Shown: positions 1 to 12,918 of the stretch, in pieces | Numbering within the stretch: position 1 is the first letter of the stretch | Layout of the letters: every line of letters starts with the position of its first letter | DNA from: Parus major | Lineage: Eukaryota > Chordata > Aves > Passeriformes > Paridae | NCBI RefSeq assembly: GCF_001522545.3 | Contig: NC_031772.1 | Span: forward strand, 2,488,603 to 2,552,602 | DNA length: 64,000 bases | Direction of reading: 5' to 3' | The notes under the pieces: generated by a model | Told to the model about the DNA's origin: nothing | What the model saw: only the letters and a program-made list of their open reading frames with translations | The model's database searches: none | Program-made: the position numbers and the translations under genes

Positions 1-3000
1 GAGAGTCCATAGAGTAATATTAAACTCTTGAAGTAGGCTCATTGTTTGAAAGAAGGCTGGCAGCATTGCTGTGGTTTCAAAGCAACTCCTGGAGAAACCA
101 GCAGCAAAACTGCAGCCTGAAGCACACCAGCTGCCTCTTCCCAGAAGTTCAAAAGACTTGGGCTGTGTTGCTGTGGGTACCTGACACACAGACAGGGATG
201 GATTTGCTAGAGAAATGTCCTGCCATGTCTCAAATGAACCCAAATTTCAGTCTGTGCTCGTGTAAACAAAGGGCAGCCAGAGCATCACTTGGTCCCCCTC
301 ATCCTCATCCCTGGAATTGCCTCTGGGACTCAGGACCAGCACGTGTTTGTTTGCTTCAGAAGAGAAATAATGAGTAATGCTGAGAGTCTCTGATGGAAGA
401 GATCAGGCAGCTGTGGCTGTAATTTCCCTGGCTGGGAGGAAATAATTTCCTGGTGTGTTCTGTGCCCTCGTGCTGGCCCCCTGTAACCCAGCCAACACGT
501 TCCCTCTCTGCCTTGATTACGTGCCTGACTCCAAAGAAATTCCCCATTTCTTCCCCACAGTTAAAGACTACCAATCCACTCTTGGTAGTGACTTCAGTCC
601 CAGCTGACTCCCCCAGGACTCTCAGAAGAAAGAGAAGACAAACAACAGCTACCAAAGAGGATTCTCCAGCCCCAGTCAATAATTTGCTTGTCACTCCACG
701 AGCGCATCGCCCTATCAGTATAACTGTGCAAAGTTCCTCATCACTGATGTACTCACACTTTCCAGGTAGACATTAAGCATTTTTACATCCTGTGGCTTTT
801 GTGTTTCAGTAAATTTCCTTCTCCCAGCAATACAAATGTACAACAACCGCCCCAGACTGACAACAGATGTTAGAAATGTGAAAAACAGCCTATAGTGTAA
901 TAGCATTTTGCACATGTACATCATTCTTTACTTGAATGGGCTTTAGAAATATGAATTCCATTTCAGAAGAAAAGAATAGACAAGACAGTTGTTAAAACAG
1001 CTCACAAAGCAACAAACCAAAGCACAAATGGCTACGCCCTCTTGATTCTCATGACTGGAGGTTAGGCTGTGTCACCTGCAGAATCTAAGAATGAAATCAA
1101 GAGTCCTGGACAGAAGGGACACTCTTAGGCAAGTTGCAGTCACATCTCACATTCTCCATCTCGCATGCTTCCCCAGAGAAAAAGCTATTCTCTCTCAAAA
1201 TACACTAAAGTAAATGATTTACATTTCAATAAACTACCCCAGAGTGCCCCAACCTGGGAATGATGTGTGTACATTTTACAAAAATAATGCACATAAATAC
1301 AAGCACATACAACATCTCTTCAAACAACATCAACCCTGGAAGGAGGTGACTCAATAAAATGTTTTCTGAGTAATTTAACCAATACCAGCAGGTAACCACT
1401 GAGGGGTGACAGAGCCTGTTTCGATGGAGCCAGATGGATTAAAAACCACTATGAGCAACATCATCTGACACTAAAGCCCTGTGAGCTAAGTGATAGAACA
1501 ATAATGATCTTATCTGCCCTAACCAGACTGAAAACCTGGTGACTGCAGAAGATGTGTTCTGCAGCAGATTCCATCTGTGAGGAACAGACAACTTCATTAA
1601 TGGAAATCTTCAAATCAGCGCTGAGAAACCCGTGGCTAAGGAAGGGATGCCTTGACAAGCAAAGTTCCTGCTGAAATGCTCTGCAGGTTCATGAAGCTTA
1701 AGATTGAGCCATAACAATTATCTGTTATCCCCTTTAAATGTGTCTTTTTCCTGTTCTGCAGCTGCACTGACAGCAGTGCTCCCACCAGTTTGCCCCTCAT
1801 TCCACAGGAGCAGTCTGGGCTCCGGGAGAGCCTGAAATCTGTCCTGTCCAACAACTTATCAGCTCGCAGCAGAATTCAGGACTTACATTAGAAGCATGGG
1901 TGCTCCTGTCAGCAAGTCAATCTTAAACCTGCTCAGGCTTTTAAAATGTTCTGAAGCAGCACCACCATACCCTGACAGGTGTGTTACCTGTGCATGGCAA
2001 ACTCGATCCACTCCTTTCCCCCAGCTCTGCCTCCTCCAAACAACTGTTGGGTGAAATGAATGATAAAAACACCCAAAAAATCCAGAGTCATAATCTAAAA
2101 CATGGTAACAGCAAGCAGTTTGGAGATACACAAAACAGGGCTACAGCTTGACTCCCAATAAGCTGCCAGTGGCAAAATCAGATCAGAGAAAAACAGGGAG
2201 ATTATTTGAAATTTTAAGTTTCCCTTCACAAAGGAAACATTAGTAGAGAGGTTGTCAGTGGTTTTCTTATATCAGCCTTAATGCAACTTGTACCAAAACA
2301 TGAAAACAAAGACCATTCTACAGGAAATGGCCAAAGCATTTTCCAAAAGGCTCTCTAACCAAAGCCCTGCTCTACAGCAGCATCCGTGAGCCTCCTCAGC
2401 AATGCTGCCACACAAGTCCCATGAAGTTTCCTGACATTAAATGAATGCTGAAATGTTTTATTGCCATTTATCTCAGAGACACAACCAGAACAGCAGGGCT
2501 CTGCCCAGCTCCAGGCCCATACAGGATTTTTTCCCAGTTAATTTCTGCAGCAGCAGAGGCAGGAGGGAAGGGAGCTGCACGCAGCAGGAGCCCAGAGGAG
2601 CTGCCTGGGGCAGGTATCAATAGGACACGGAGGGAAGAGCCTAATGGGGGATCAAACAGAAGAGCCCACATCTCCAACACCAGCCTGGAGCTAATCAAAC
2701 AACAACACAGGCAAATCAATGCAAATCAAAATCAGCCACAAGGCATCATGTCCTCCCGGAAAGGTTGATTTTGTCCGAGCTTGCATCCCTGACAGCGCTC
2801 TGCTACAGCTCCAGACACAAACACTCCCTCGTGAGCGGCTGAAGCATTGAAAATAGCAACTCTGGAAGAGGGAACAGCAAACTTACCTCAGCAGATTATA
2901 TGTTTAGTTTGAATTATTGCACAGGTAACCAAACATTCTGCCTCATCTTGATCACCAACCGGTGCAAAAACATCTGTAAACCATCGTGCCTCCTCTTCCC

Positions 3001-3280
3001 ACAGCAACAGGCCAAGAGTCCCCAGTGGCTCATGGAAAAGGACGCTGGCACAGAATTAATTCCCCTCCCAGTGCTTGCAGGAAGCTGCTGTGGAGTCACA
3101 CTGCTGGGGATGATTTTCTCAACAGGCTCCTGAAAACCACATTAGCTCTCACACCAGCCTTTCCTCAATTATGTCATGTTCTTTTTCATCTCGCCACAAG
3201 CAGCACAAGGATTAACCAAGTTCTTCAGCCTTTTTAAAGCCTTTAAAGAACCAAAAGTAATCCCCCCAAGGGAGCAAACG
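1..3280. other. Unique non-coding sequence, no gene recognised
   Basis: This stretch is mixed AT-rich sequence with no repeat family I recognise. Open frames of up to 112 codons occur on both strands, but they overlap one another, lack domain motifs and have no convincing splice-site framing. The interval 2441-2768 is somewhat richer in G+C and purines. I see no promoter, CpG island or RNA gene. Confidence 0.6.
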
Positions 3281-3378
3281 GAACAAAACTAAACAAAACT
3301 AAACAAAAAAACCCCAAAAAACAAACAAACAAAGAAAGAAAACACAAAAAACAAACGAACAAAGCCAAAAGAAAACGT
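3281..3378. repeat. A/C-rich low-complexity tract
   Basis: About 98 bases made almost only of A with scattered single C and CCCC runs, locally (CAAA)n-like around 3322-3335. It holds the A7-C4-A6 core at 3305-3321, which is one instance of a motif found many times in this window. It carries no coding potential and probably arose by slippage in an A-rich seed. Confidence 0.85.
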
Positions 3379-4222
3379 CAACCAAACTCTTTTTTAATTT
3401 GTTTATTTGTTCTGGGATAACTTCTGGGAATATTTAGTGATATCATAATTAAGTCCAAAACAGGAACCAGAATAGACCAAGCTAATTCCCAGACAGCTGA
3501 AAACATTGTGCCCTCAGACTTTTACTGTTTTCTTCATCCAAAATAATTATATCAATAGATAGTTTGACTTCTAAACTATTTTAAGAAGACTCTTGATAAT
3601 ACCCATAAAAAAGAGCAAACTAATTTGGTTTTCTCATAGGTTCAATGAATGAAAAATGCTAAAATCCAGCGTGATTTTGGACACATTTCCCATTACAGTT
3701 GGTAGAGATCTTGTACATTAATGCAAACAGATTTTTCCTTTTTTTATATATTTAAGGGAAATTTGCAAAATGCTAAGCTGATCAAAAATAACACAGTGAA
3801 ACCAGAAAAAAAAGATCAAATTCTGCTTGCCAAGGCAGTCTAAGGTAGATTTTCTCCCTCCTGGGTGTGTTTTGAAGCTCAGAAATCCAGCAGAACCCCT
3901 GCCATGTGCTGCCCAAGCTCCCACCTGCTCTCCAAGGGAGTGTTTGCAGGAAAAGCTGAAAACCAGATCAATTTGGAGGAGCAAGAGAGGAGCAGACAAT
4001 TAACTCCAGCAATGGAAAGTTGCACAGTCAATGTCTCCTCAGTGCAAACCAACATCTGACAAAAGGTTCCCACCGAGATACCCCCACCAAAGGCAGAAAG
4101 TTCAATTTTTGCAGCTCATAGTTTAAAGTGCAATGATTTGTGTTATCTCAGCCAGCTCAAAACTTGAGTCAAACGATCAATGACAATTTCCCCATCCAGG
4201 AAAATAAAGCATCAGACATGCA

Positions 4223-4248
4223 GGGTGGTTTGGGGTGGGTGGTTGGGG
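4223..4248 (+). other. Putative G-quadruplex motif
   Basis: Four runs of at least three G lie at 4223-4225, 4232-4235, 4237-4239 and 4245-4248, separated by loops of 6, 1 and 5 bases. This satisfies the usual G3+N1-7 rule. It runs directly into a T-rich tract. No gene or promoter is nearby to suggest a function. Confidence 0.6.
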
Positions 4249-4381
4249 TTTTTTTGTTTTGTTTCTGGGTTTGTTTGTGTGTTTGATTGGTTTTTAAGCT
4301 CAGCAGAATGGAAATTCAGGAGGGCACTGAGCCTCTCGTGGGTCACACAGGAACTCCCAGGTTCCTCTCTTTACAAACCTG

Positions 4382-4500
4382 TATTTTTAAGATGTATTTA
4401 GCATCTTAAAAATAAATAAACCATGTTTAACATCTTAATAACATCTTAACATTCATTAACATCTTAATAATAATAATAAATCATGTATTTTTAAGGTGTT
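4382..4500. repeat. Hairpin plus short direct repeats (CATCTTAA cluster)
   Basis: A perfect 13-bp inverted repeat pairs 4382-4394 with 4402-4414 around a 7-base loop. Its right-arm core, CATCTTAA, recurs at 4431-4438, 4442-4449 and 4460-4467. A (TAA)n run and a near-copy of the left arm (4485-4496) close the cluster. The pattern suggests local duplication of one arm. It does not match a transposon family I know. Confidence 0.7.
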
Positions 4501-5071
4501 CCATCAAAACCAAGAGTATTCCCTGGGTTTTCCCAAGAGCAGAAAGAAGGTGAGTGCACACCAAGGGTGACTGCAGCAGGAACAAGAAAATACCTTGTGC
4601 CTGAACCTTATTCACCTCTGAACAATTAGGTGAATTTTGTTAAGGAGAAAAAAAGAAAAAGAGATTTAGACCTGAGGGTGAGGCACAACATAACCTCAAT
4701 TTATACCCATAAATTGTTTGTGTTCAAAGATACATTTATCCCCCATGATTAGCTGACACTGGTCCATGCCTGTGAATAAAATATCTGTTAGACATTCTAT
4801 TTTTCAGATGTATTTATACTGTGTTTACACTTTTGACATTCCTATATAATTTGTCTGTCAGAACCACAAAGCTTGGAGCAGACTAAATCTCCTTTGTGGA
4901 GGGAATTGCAGTAGATTTTACCATATAAAATGAAAATTTAAGGATTAATTGTGCAATATCATCCTGCATACCTAGTCCTACTTTAAAAATTATCGTATAG
5001 CAAAGTTTCTTTATTTCAAAGCTCTTAAAAAAGAAATGAAAGAAAGAAGGAGGCAATTATTAATACAAAGA

Positions 5072-5378
5072 GAAATAAAATAAAATAAAATAAAAATAAA
5101 AAAATAAAATAAAATAAAATAAAAAATAAAATATAAAATAAAATAAAAAATAAAATATAAAATAAAATATAAAATAAAATATATATAAAATAAAATATAA
5201 AATAAAATTAAATTAAAAAATAAAATTAAATTTAAAAAAATAAAATAAATAAATGAAATTAAATAAATAAAATAAAATGAAATAAAANNNNNNNNNNNNN
5301 NNNNNNNNNNNNNAAATAAAATAAAATAAAATAAAATAAAATAAAATAAAATAAAATAAAATAAATAAAATAAAATAA
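5072..5378 (+). repeat. (TAAAA)n pentanucleotide microsatellite with assembly gap
   Basis: About 300 bases of TAAAA repeats. The part left of the gap is degenerate, with TATAAAA, TAAATTAAA and AAAAATAAA variants. The part right of the gap (5314-5361) is nearly pure TAAAA. The array is interrupted by 26 Ns, so its true length is unknown. A-rich arrays like this often grow from retrotransposon tails, but no element body is recognisable on either side. Confidence 0.97.
5288..5313. other. Assembly gap (26 N)
   Basis: Twenty-six undetermined bases lie inside the pentanucleotide array. The size is not a round placeholder, so it may be an estimated gap. The repeat on both sides explains the failure to assemble. 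Confidence 0.99.
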
Positions 5379-6554
5379 TTACTCCAGAAGGTGTTTAAAG
5401 TAGTTTAGCTGCTTTTCACTCCTCAGCTATGTAAAGATCCTAAACTCTGATCCTAAAATCAATGTGATGACCAGTATATTGGCCAGCCATGCATCTTAAT
5501 AAATAAACCTTCATTAACAACCTCCAAACTCCTTCAAGAGCCAGTCTGGCACTTGCAAGCGCTAACGAGAAGTCAGCAGTAATTCCGTAAATAATAATTT
5601 GTGACTGAACTGCAAGCTCCCCTTTGCATTCATTATTCATTGTGGACTCGGATCAGCCCATTGTAAGCAAAAGACAACTTGTTCCAGACACTAAAACAGC
5701 CAATTTGCCTCGCTGCAGCATCAGAAACCAGAGCTGAGCAGAAACCTTCAGGGCCTGACCTTTGCAAAGCAGGTGAGTGACAGGCAGGGGACGAGGCTGG
5801 CTGGTGGCACATCTCCAGTGCCACAGCAACAGCACAGAAATGGCACCTGGCCATTCTCAGGAAGAAAAACAGGAATGTTTTAGGGACAGGCTGGCAGGTC
5901 AGCTCCAGAAAGGTCTATTATTCACTTGGGTCTAAGGCTGCCATCACTGGAGATGAGATCAACAGCTTGATTCTGTACCCAGCTCTGCTCACATTGCTTC
6001 AAATAATCTGAGGGCATTCATTTTTCTGTATTGCTATTGCTGCTTTTCACTAATTCTTAAAATACTGATGTTTTCCTGAAGTCTAGAAGGCCAGTGAGAT
6101 ACTGAAATTTAAAAAGGGGAAATTGGATGATGTCAGTAACTGCAGGCCTGCTGTCATAATAACACTGGAAAAAGATGATGGGATGGCTGATAAGAGACTT
6201 AATGTACAAAGAATCAAAAGAGAATAAAAAAACCTAGTCTCAGCCAATATGGGTGTATCAGAAATAGATCTTATCAAGGTAACTTAATACATTTTTAAAA
6301 AGATTAGAAATTTAGTTGCTAAGACAAGTTATTCCCTCAAATCTCACTTCTATAGAATCATTGACCCATTCTAATCCATCAGATTTCTAGGGAGCTTGGA
6401 CAAACACACAAAAGCCTACAACTTTTGAAAAAAATAGGAAAATGCTTCAGAAGAATTATTATCTTCTTACTTCTCCCTCTTTTTTTTTTTTTTTCCTTCC
6501 CTTTTATCCCTTTTATTTAAAATCAAAGAAGCAAAATGACAAAACCAATGACAG
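5379..6554. other. Unique non-coding sequence with a poly-T run
   Basis: No gene or repeat family is recognised here. A pure T run of 15 bases lies at 6480-6494 inside a wider pyrimidine-rich stretch, shortly before the CR1 fragment. Confidence 0.55.
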
Positions 6555-6730
6555 AAGGGCTGGGGTTGGAAGGGACAGAAGTGGACATGGTGCTCCAGAT
6601 GTGGCCTCACCAGGGCAGAGCACAGGGGGAGGATCTCTGCCATCAGCTGCTGGCCACACTCCTCCTCACTCATCCCAGGAACCCCTCGTCCTCCCTGGCC
6701 ACAAGGACACAGAGCCCACCAGAACATTTC
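6555..6730 (-). mobile_element. CR1 LINE fragment (truncated, 3' region)
   Basis: Read on the plus strand, 6590-6720 matches the antisense of the CR1 3' region as I know it: a block around 'CCAGATGTGGCCTCACCAGG', then 'GCTGGCCACACTCCTCCT', then 'TGGCCACAAGGACACA'. At 6558-6576 it is preceded by sequence like 'GGGTTGGAAGGGAC', which belongs near the 3' terminus, so an internal deletion has joined two parts. The terminal octamer is missing. CR1 is the dominant non-LTR retrotransposon of birds and its copies are usually 5'-truncated. This copy is dead and has no usable ORF. Confidence 0.75.
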
Positions 6731-9625
6731 CAAACATGAAAATCAGTGCAGAGAAGCCTGTGGAGGCACTCAGCTTATGAAATAGGATACTGTGATTATT
6801 TAAATTGTGCTTAAAACTATCAAATCAGCATTCCATTTATTTCCTTAGGCTTGGGGGATGAGTCCACTTAACAGGCTCTGGAATATTTAGCTTTTGACAC
6901 AGAGGGGAATGCTTTCAAGCTTCTGAAAAGATGAATTCTATTATATAGACACAGTGATCAAATTACATGTTTTGGTAGTGAAGCATATATGAGAGACTGC
7001 CCAGAGACTGGGATTCATCAGGAAAACATTTCTATATGCAATTTGATTAGCAATCAAGGAAGAGATGGGAAAAATGGGTGCAGAAAATCACAGGGAGAGT
7101 GAGCACTGTTACACTTAAAACCTGGAATTACTTACAAATGCTCATTGTAAATTACTCAGAGTCCAGACTTCCCTCTTTGTGTGCTCTGTGCTCAACATCT
7201 TCACCACACACAGCCCTGGTGCCTCTGCCCAAAGCTGAACGTGTAAGGATGCAGGGAAAGCACACAAATACACATTTCATCCCTGTGAGTCATTGAAAGA
7301 AAGATCAACCATTATTTTTCACCATTCAGAAATCTCATTGCTGGAAACCTTTCAGGACTCATCCCCAGGTAAGGAAAATGAGCACAGCAAAGGGCATGAA
7401 GGAAACAAGAGTTGCAGCTGCAGGTGCTATAACTTTGTACTCTCATCCCAAAGTTTGCCACAGCTGATAAATCAGTGAAAGACTGGAAAATCATGTCTGG
7501 ATAACAATTTTTCAAGCTCACTGTAAAGATCCAGCTGCTATATTAATTCACTGATTGCCAAGTCAAACTGGCCTGAATATTGTGTTGATGCAGAAATTTC
7601 ATGTAAGATGAAGCTGAGTGTTCTCCTGGATCTCAGAGTCAGGCATCAGAGCCAAGTGCACACACTCTGTGTCTCAGACTCCAACAGGCACCAACCTGGG
7701 GATGAAGGACTGGTGCTGCTGCAAGGTTAAGTTTGCAAAAAGCTAAATATGAAAAAGACAGCTCAGGGTTTCAGTTTAGTGTGGTGAAACAGAAAACAGA
7801 GAGGTTTTCTCTGTGGTATGCTTGCAGGGGATGAAACTGCCACTAACTCCCATTTTTCCTTTGCTATAGAGCCTAGAAGTCTGTAAATCTGGTGCTGCCA
7901 CTGCTCAGGACAGGACAGAAGCTCTGTGCTAAGCTCAGCTCAGAGCTCAGGGGCTGCCAGGCTTTGCTGGGCTGGGTTTGCTCTGCTTGTTCATCTGCTT
8001 GGAAGAGCCACTCTCAGAAATTCTGGTTCAGGGAAATAGCTATTGCTTTGTAGAGACACATAAAAGGATGTGAAAGCAATAAACAGCAAGACACGCAGTT
8101 ATTCTGGGGAAGATGAACTGCCTTTGACTGCAGATGAAGTGCAGCACACAGGAGGAGAGCAGGAGACCATGACCTGAGGTGGAGGCCCTGAAACAGCAGG
8201 CACAGGGTGAAACTGGAGACACCAGAGCCATAAACCCCATCCCTTCAGTGGGGAATGCAGCCCTGGGAGCTCGAGGGTTAACCAGGAGAAGGAAGAACCA
8301 GCATCCAACATGTAAAAGACACCACACAGAATAAATCTGGGCCTGAGCAGTCATATGCAGAGCAAGGAGGAGGATATTTATCGAGCATGTAAAGATGGCC
8401 CTGACTATAGTGAGGGGTGAAGAAGAAACCATCAGCATCACATTTGTGTGAAAGGATCTGAATGCTCCTGATTGAGGTATTCTCACCTCTCTCCAGAGTG
8501 AAACCACTTAGCAGTGAGGGAGTGTAAGAGCAAGAGAACAGATACAAGAAAGCTGGCATTTATTAATTTTAACTGCATATAACTGGAATTAAAAGTGTAT
8601 CATTATAACTGGGCTACCAAAAATCCTTTAGATCACTAAGACTTTGGTTAGACTAACAAAAATTCTGTGTTTGCACAGCAAGAGGATTTTGACTGCAAAA
8701 TAAATGCTGGAGGATTCAAGCAACCACCTCAGTAATTTGGATGCAACAAACAGGTAGCAGTGGCAGTGGACAAGAGCATGTTTGTGGAAGCAATTGGGAA
8801 AGATGCTTACTGTGAAAGCTGTCACATTAAACCCCTGCCCACACCCTACATCAGCTCTCTTTTCAGAAAGTGGAATGGAGAAACTGAATTGAGAATCTGG
8901 AAAAAGAACAATATTGATGTCATTCCTTACATATCTAATTAATGTTGTTCCTTTTTCCTAAATATCTGGGTTTAGTATGTTTCCCAGATTAACTAAATTA
9001 TGTCATTTAAGGTGATTTAGAATGCACTTAGAATAACGAGAAAACTTTAGTACCTCACTACAATGAACACCATGTAAACATTGTTAAAAAAAAAAAGGCA
9101 AAAAACCAAAATTAGCTGTGCTGATGCTTGCATAAATGTAATTAAACGTAATTAGTACAATAGGACCTTTGCCCCTGGTTAATTCTTCATCTCTCATTCT
9201 CAAAGGTGTGCCTCTACCATCTCTCTCAGAAATTCTGCAGCAAAATTTGTGTGGTTTACTGTTCTTCCCAAATTTTCACAAGCAGCAATGAGAGTAAGGG
9301 AAGGTGAGAAGCAGCCATGTACTCTCAAAGAAAATAAGATCTGAATTCTTAACAGGTATCTCAAAAGACTGGAAATTTTTCCTTCTCAAATCTTTATGAA
9401 TACTAATTTTGATAGCTGATAGTCAGAACCTGTAGCAAACAGTTCACTCAAGTTATAATCACCCCTCCGTTTGCTGCAGGCTGCTGCAAACCCAACGCCT
9501 TGAAATCTAGCATCCAGCCAAAAAAAATATAATTAGCTGTGATAAAAAGTGAGTTAAGCCCTTAATCAATACCTTTTCAAGCTGTCAGGACAGACTGCAG
9601 CAAAAAGAGGTGGTGAAATTAATGA

Positions 9626-9656
9626 GATGGAGCTCCAGCACCGAAGGAGCTCCATC
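9626..9656. other. Perfect inverted repeat, 11-bp arms
   Basis: GATGGAGCTCC (9626-9636) and its reverse complement GGAGCTCCATC (9646-9656) flank a 9-base loop. The arms are more GC-rich than their surroundings and contain the palindrome GAGCTC. The stem is too short for a miRNA precursor. It may simply be a chance or gene-conversion palindrome. Confidence 0.75.
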
Positions 9657-10098
9657 ACCAAAGCCTCGTGCAGGAGCCAAGGGGGAACCATTCCAACCTC
9701 TGGAGCTCCAAGTGGAGCAGAGCAGAGCAACCCTCAGCCCATCCCTTTGTTTCTGCAGCCAGGCTGTGCTGTCTGGGGCTTGCATTTTGCTTCACCTCCT
9801 CCACAGCTTAAAGCCAATGCAAGAAAAAGGTTGAAAATCTACTTGAAAACTTAATTTTCCTTGTGAACAGCGGCGGTGTTTGCAGAAAAGCAGCGGGGGT
9901 TGCAGAGAGGATGACGGGGTGTTGGATAAGGAAGAAGAAAAATGTGCTTCTCTCCCAGTCAATACCCTCACACCACGTTTGCCACTCCAGCTCAGCAGGG
10001 CTCACACCTTCCTTGCAGCACTGAAAAATAGATTGGGATGTGACAGACAGCTGTGCATGACACAGCTCCCAACTTGTGCTGATACCCAGCACAAGACA

Positions 10099-10142
10099 CT
10101 TATCCTTCCAAATCCACAAACTTATCCTTCCAAATCCACAAA
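10099..10142 (+). repeat. 22-bp tandem duplication
   Basis: Two identical 22-base units (10099-10120 and 10121-10142) of the form CTTATCC...CCACAAA lie head to tail, and the next bases (CTTACTTA) resemble the start of a third copy. Identity of the two copies suggests a recent event. Confidence 0.9.
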
Positions 10143-11549
10143 CTTACTTACAGTGACCATTTAGAAAGAGCACGGAAAGATTATTTCTGAGCAAAAGTAA
10201 AAAGCAAATACATGTTATAGGCTATAATGAAAGGATGATAGAAAGGAAAAGTAGAAATATAATTAGATATCCATTCATGAACTATTATTTCTTTTAACAG
10301 CAACACCAACAATCAGAGACATGACTTTTCTGATATCCTGGTCACCTTCTCAGGACTCACAATGACAGCTATCTCCACTCTTTTTTATTTTTTTTTAGTT
10401 GCTTTTACTTTTAACAAATGAACTTTATAAGAGGAAGTGAACAGAAAAAGAATCCCTGTAAATTTTCCCATAAACAGCAGGACTGAAATACAACAAAAAG
10501 AGATAACATCCCACCCTAATACAAACCAAATGCCTGGGGAAAATTCAGCAATAATGGGAGTGAAACACCTGCATCTCTTCAGTGATGTTATATGAACATG
10601 AACCAGTGTAGCATCAAATCAAATCAGGATCAGCCTGATAAGGAACCATCACTGTGCCATCACTTCCTCAATTCCTTAACTCAGTGGCAAACCTGAGTGC
10701 CACAATTCTGGACAAGGAATTTTATCTCTCTGTGCAAAGAGAAATGAAGATTCTGGATATAAACCTAATTCTGGTTGGGGGTCTTTGGCAGAATTAGGTC
10801 TTTTTGCAGGTAAATTTTGCCTGGCAGTACAAATCTCAGAGCATTTAACTCAGTGGGCAAAGCAGGCAGTGCTGGTCCTGAGGAAACCTGAAGGAATGAC
10901 AAGCTGACACAGGAAACACTGCACAGGTAATTCAGGAGAGGAAATGCACAGCGATGAAAGCCTGCAGATGAGCAGAAAGGGAGGTGAAATTTGTCAAGTG
11001 GATCCGTGGGCTCAGCCTGGCCCTGCCAGGTGTGCTCTGGAACGTTCTCCCCTCAATTCATGCCAAAGCACGGCTGAGCTGGTTGCCTGGCTGATTTCAC
11101 ATTATTTATTATTTGTGTGGGGGCGCTGGCAAAGAGCCAAACTGCCTTTTGGGAAATGGGCTGGTTGGGAAATGGGAAGGTGCCTGCAGGATGCAGCAGG
11201 TTCTGCCCTGCAGAAGTGCTCAGTGCCCCTCTCACCACCCCTGGAGAGAACCAGCTGGGTGCTCCTACAGGAATCGCACAAAGGTCAGCCCACATGGTGC
11301 TAATAAAGCACACTGAGCTCAAAGGGAACAGATTTGGGGAAGATAAAACATTCTGAAGTTCCTTAAGCAAAACCTAAGCCACACATTGAGCTCTGTTTCT
11401 GCTGGACCTGATCCAAAGGTTTGATGACCTCGGCCAGGGATTGCTCGTTACAAGTCAGGGATTTTCCTGTCTTTCTAGACCAGTATTCCTTTTCTTAAAT
11501 TATGGCAGCAAATACCCTGTTAAAATGCTCTGGAGTAGGAAAACTACAC

Positions 11550-11575
11550 TTTTTTTTTTTTATTTTTTTTTTTTT
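11550..11575. repeat. T-rich homopolymer tract
   Basis: A 26-base run of T interrupted by a single A. No associated retrocopy body was recognised. Confidence 0.9.
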
Positions 11576-12845
11576 AACTACTTGGTATACAGTATAAGAA
11601 AGAAGCAAAATTAGCTTGGAACATTCAGTTCAGCCTCAACACAATTGCCAGAATCTACAGAATGTTATTTTGAAAAAGTTTTAGGTAATAGAAAATTTTT
11701 ATTAAAAATTAAATGCATGAGATGGAGAATTTTATTACTATTTTCTTTATTATGTGTTACTGTGAGGGGTTTTAAATGCCTAAATTTAATGCTCCTTTAG
11801 AAGCAATTTACTTCCTGGAATTATTTCCAAAGACTTCATCAGAAAGTTCCTTCCTGAAGAGAAATCAATGTTATCCTCATGGAACCTGAAGCACAGCAAG
11901 AACAGGTGACTTAAAATATCAGAGCCTGAACCAAGGCAGAAATCTTCCAGAGACTTCTACAAACCCAACTCCTTAACACAGCCCTGGACATACAGTAAAG
12001 TCTGTCTGAAAATAATGCTATTTATGAATTCTGAAGTGTGATAATGAAGAGGAATATCATTCCTCTTCTCATCAGTAATGGGGTTCATCTAAGAGAAAAT
12101 GATGTTCTTGGGACTGTTCTCATTAGACACATTCTGAGAAAGGTGGTCAGGTACCAAAATGTCCTGCAATTCTTCAACTCCTAAAACTTATGAACAGATC
12201 TAGGCAACCTATTTTTTTATTATTATTATTTAATTAAAATGTGACAACTATATCTCCTGCCCAAATATAGATAACAGAAGACATAATTCAAACCATGCCA
12301 TTCAAAAAACCCCAAGAATAATTGAGCCTCCCCTATGAGAAAGGCAATTCTAACACCAAGAAATCAAAAGACCACCAATTTACTTTTCAGTTTTTAGCTG
12401 AGCAGATTCCCACTGCAGTTACAACTCACTGGAGCTCATTAGTATCCCTGCTTAACAGGAAATTAATTTGAACTATGACAACAGCACCTATAATGGCAAT
12501 TTCAGTCAAAGGGAAGTGTTGAATCCTCAGCTGACAATGCTCAGCATGAGGGGCATCAAATATATTCAGTGCATAACCTCACACGAGCAGTCAGATAATT
12601 TTGCTTGAATGAGAAATGAGCACTGGCAAACAATACAGGATCTCCATGGTGGCTGAATTAAAAATCACAATCAGGGCACTGAGAGCACTCATTTCTTCAA
12701 TGATTCCAGTCCCTTATGGTCATGGGCCATCAGATTCGACATGGGAACTACAGACACATCCACTGAACAGTTTTTCACAAGCCACTGCACAAAGAGGCCA
12801 CTGGATGCAGTTTAATGGCCAATAACTAACCCTGCTGCTGCAATT

Positions 12846-12918
12846 AAAATTAAAACAAAAAACAAAAAACAAACAACAAAAACTCACAAAAAAAACCCCA
12901 AAAAAGAACAAAAAAAGT
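12846..12918. repeat. A/C-rich low-complexity tract
   Basis: A-dominated sequence with isolated C and an A8-C4 core at 12888-12899, of the same type as the tract at 3281-3378. Confidence 0.85.

Noticed and set aside
6350..6390. TAGAATCATTGACC resembling the antisense CR1 terminus
   Set aside because: Only about ten bases resemble CR1, with nothing following in order.
8040..8507. 155-codon minus-strand frame
   Set aside because: Hydrophobic and Cys-rich but without any family pattern. Overlapping frames on the same strand are also open, which is typical of chance.
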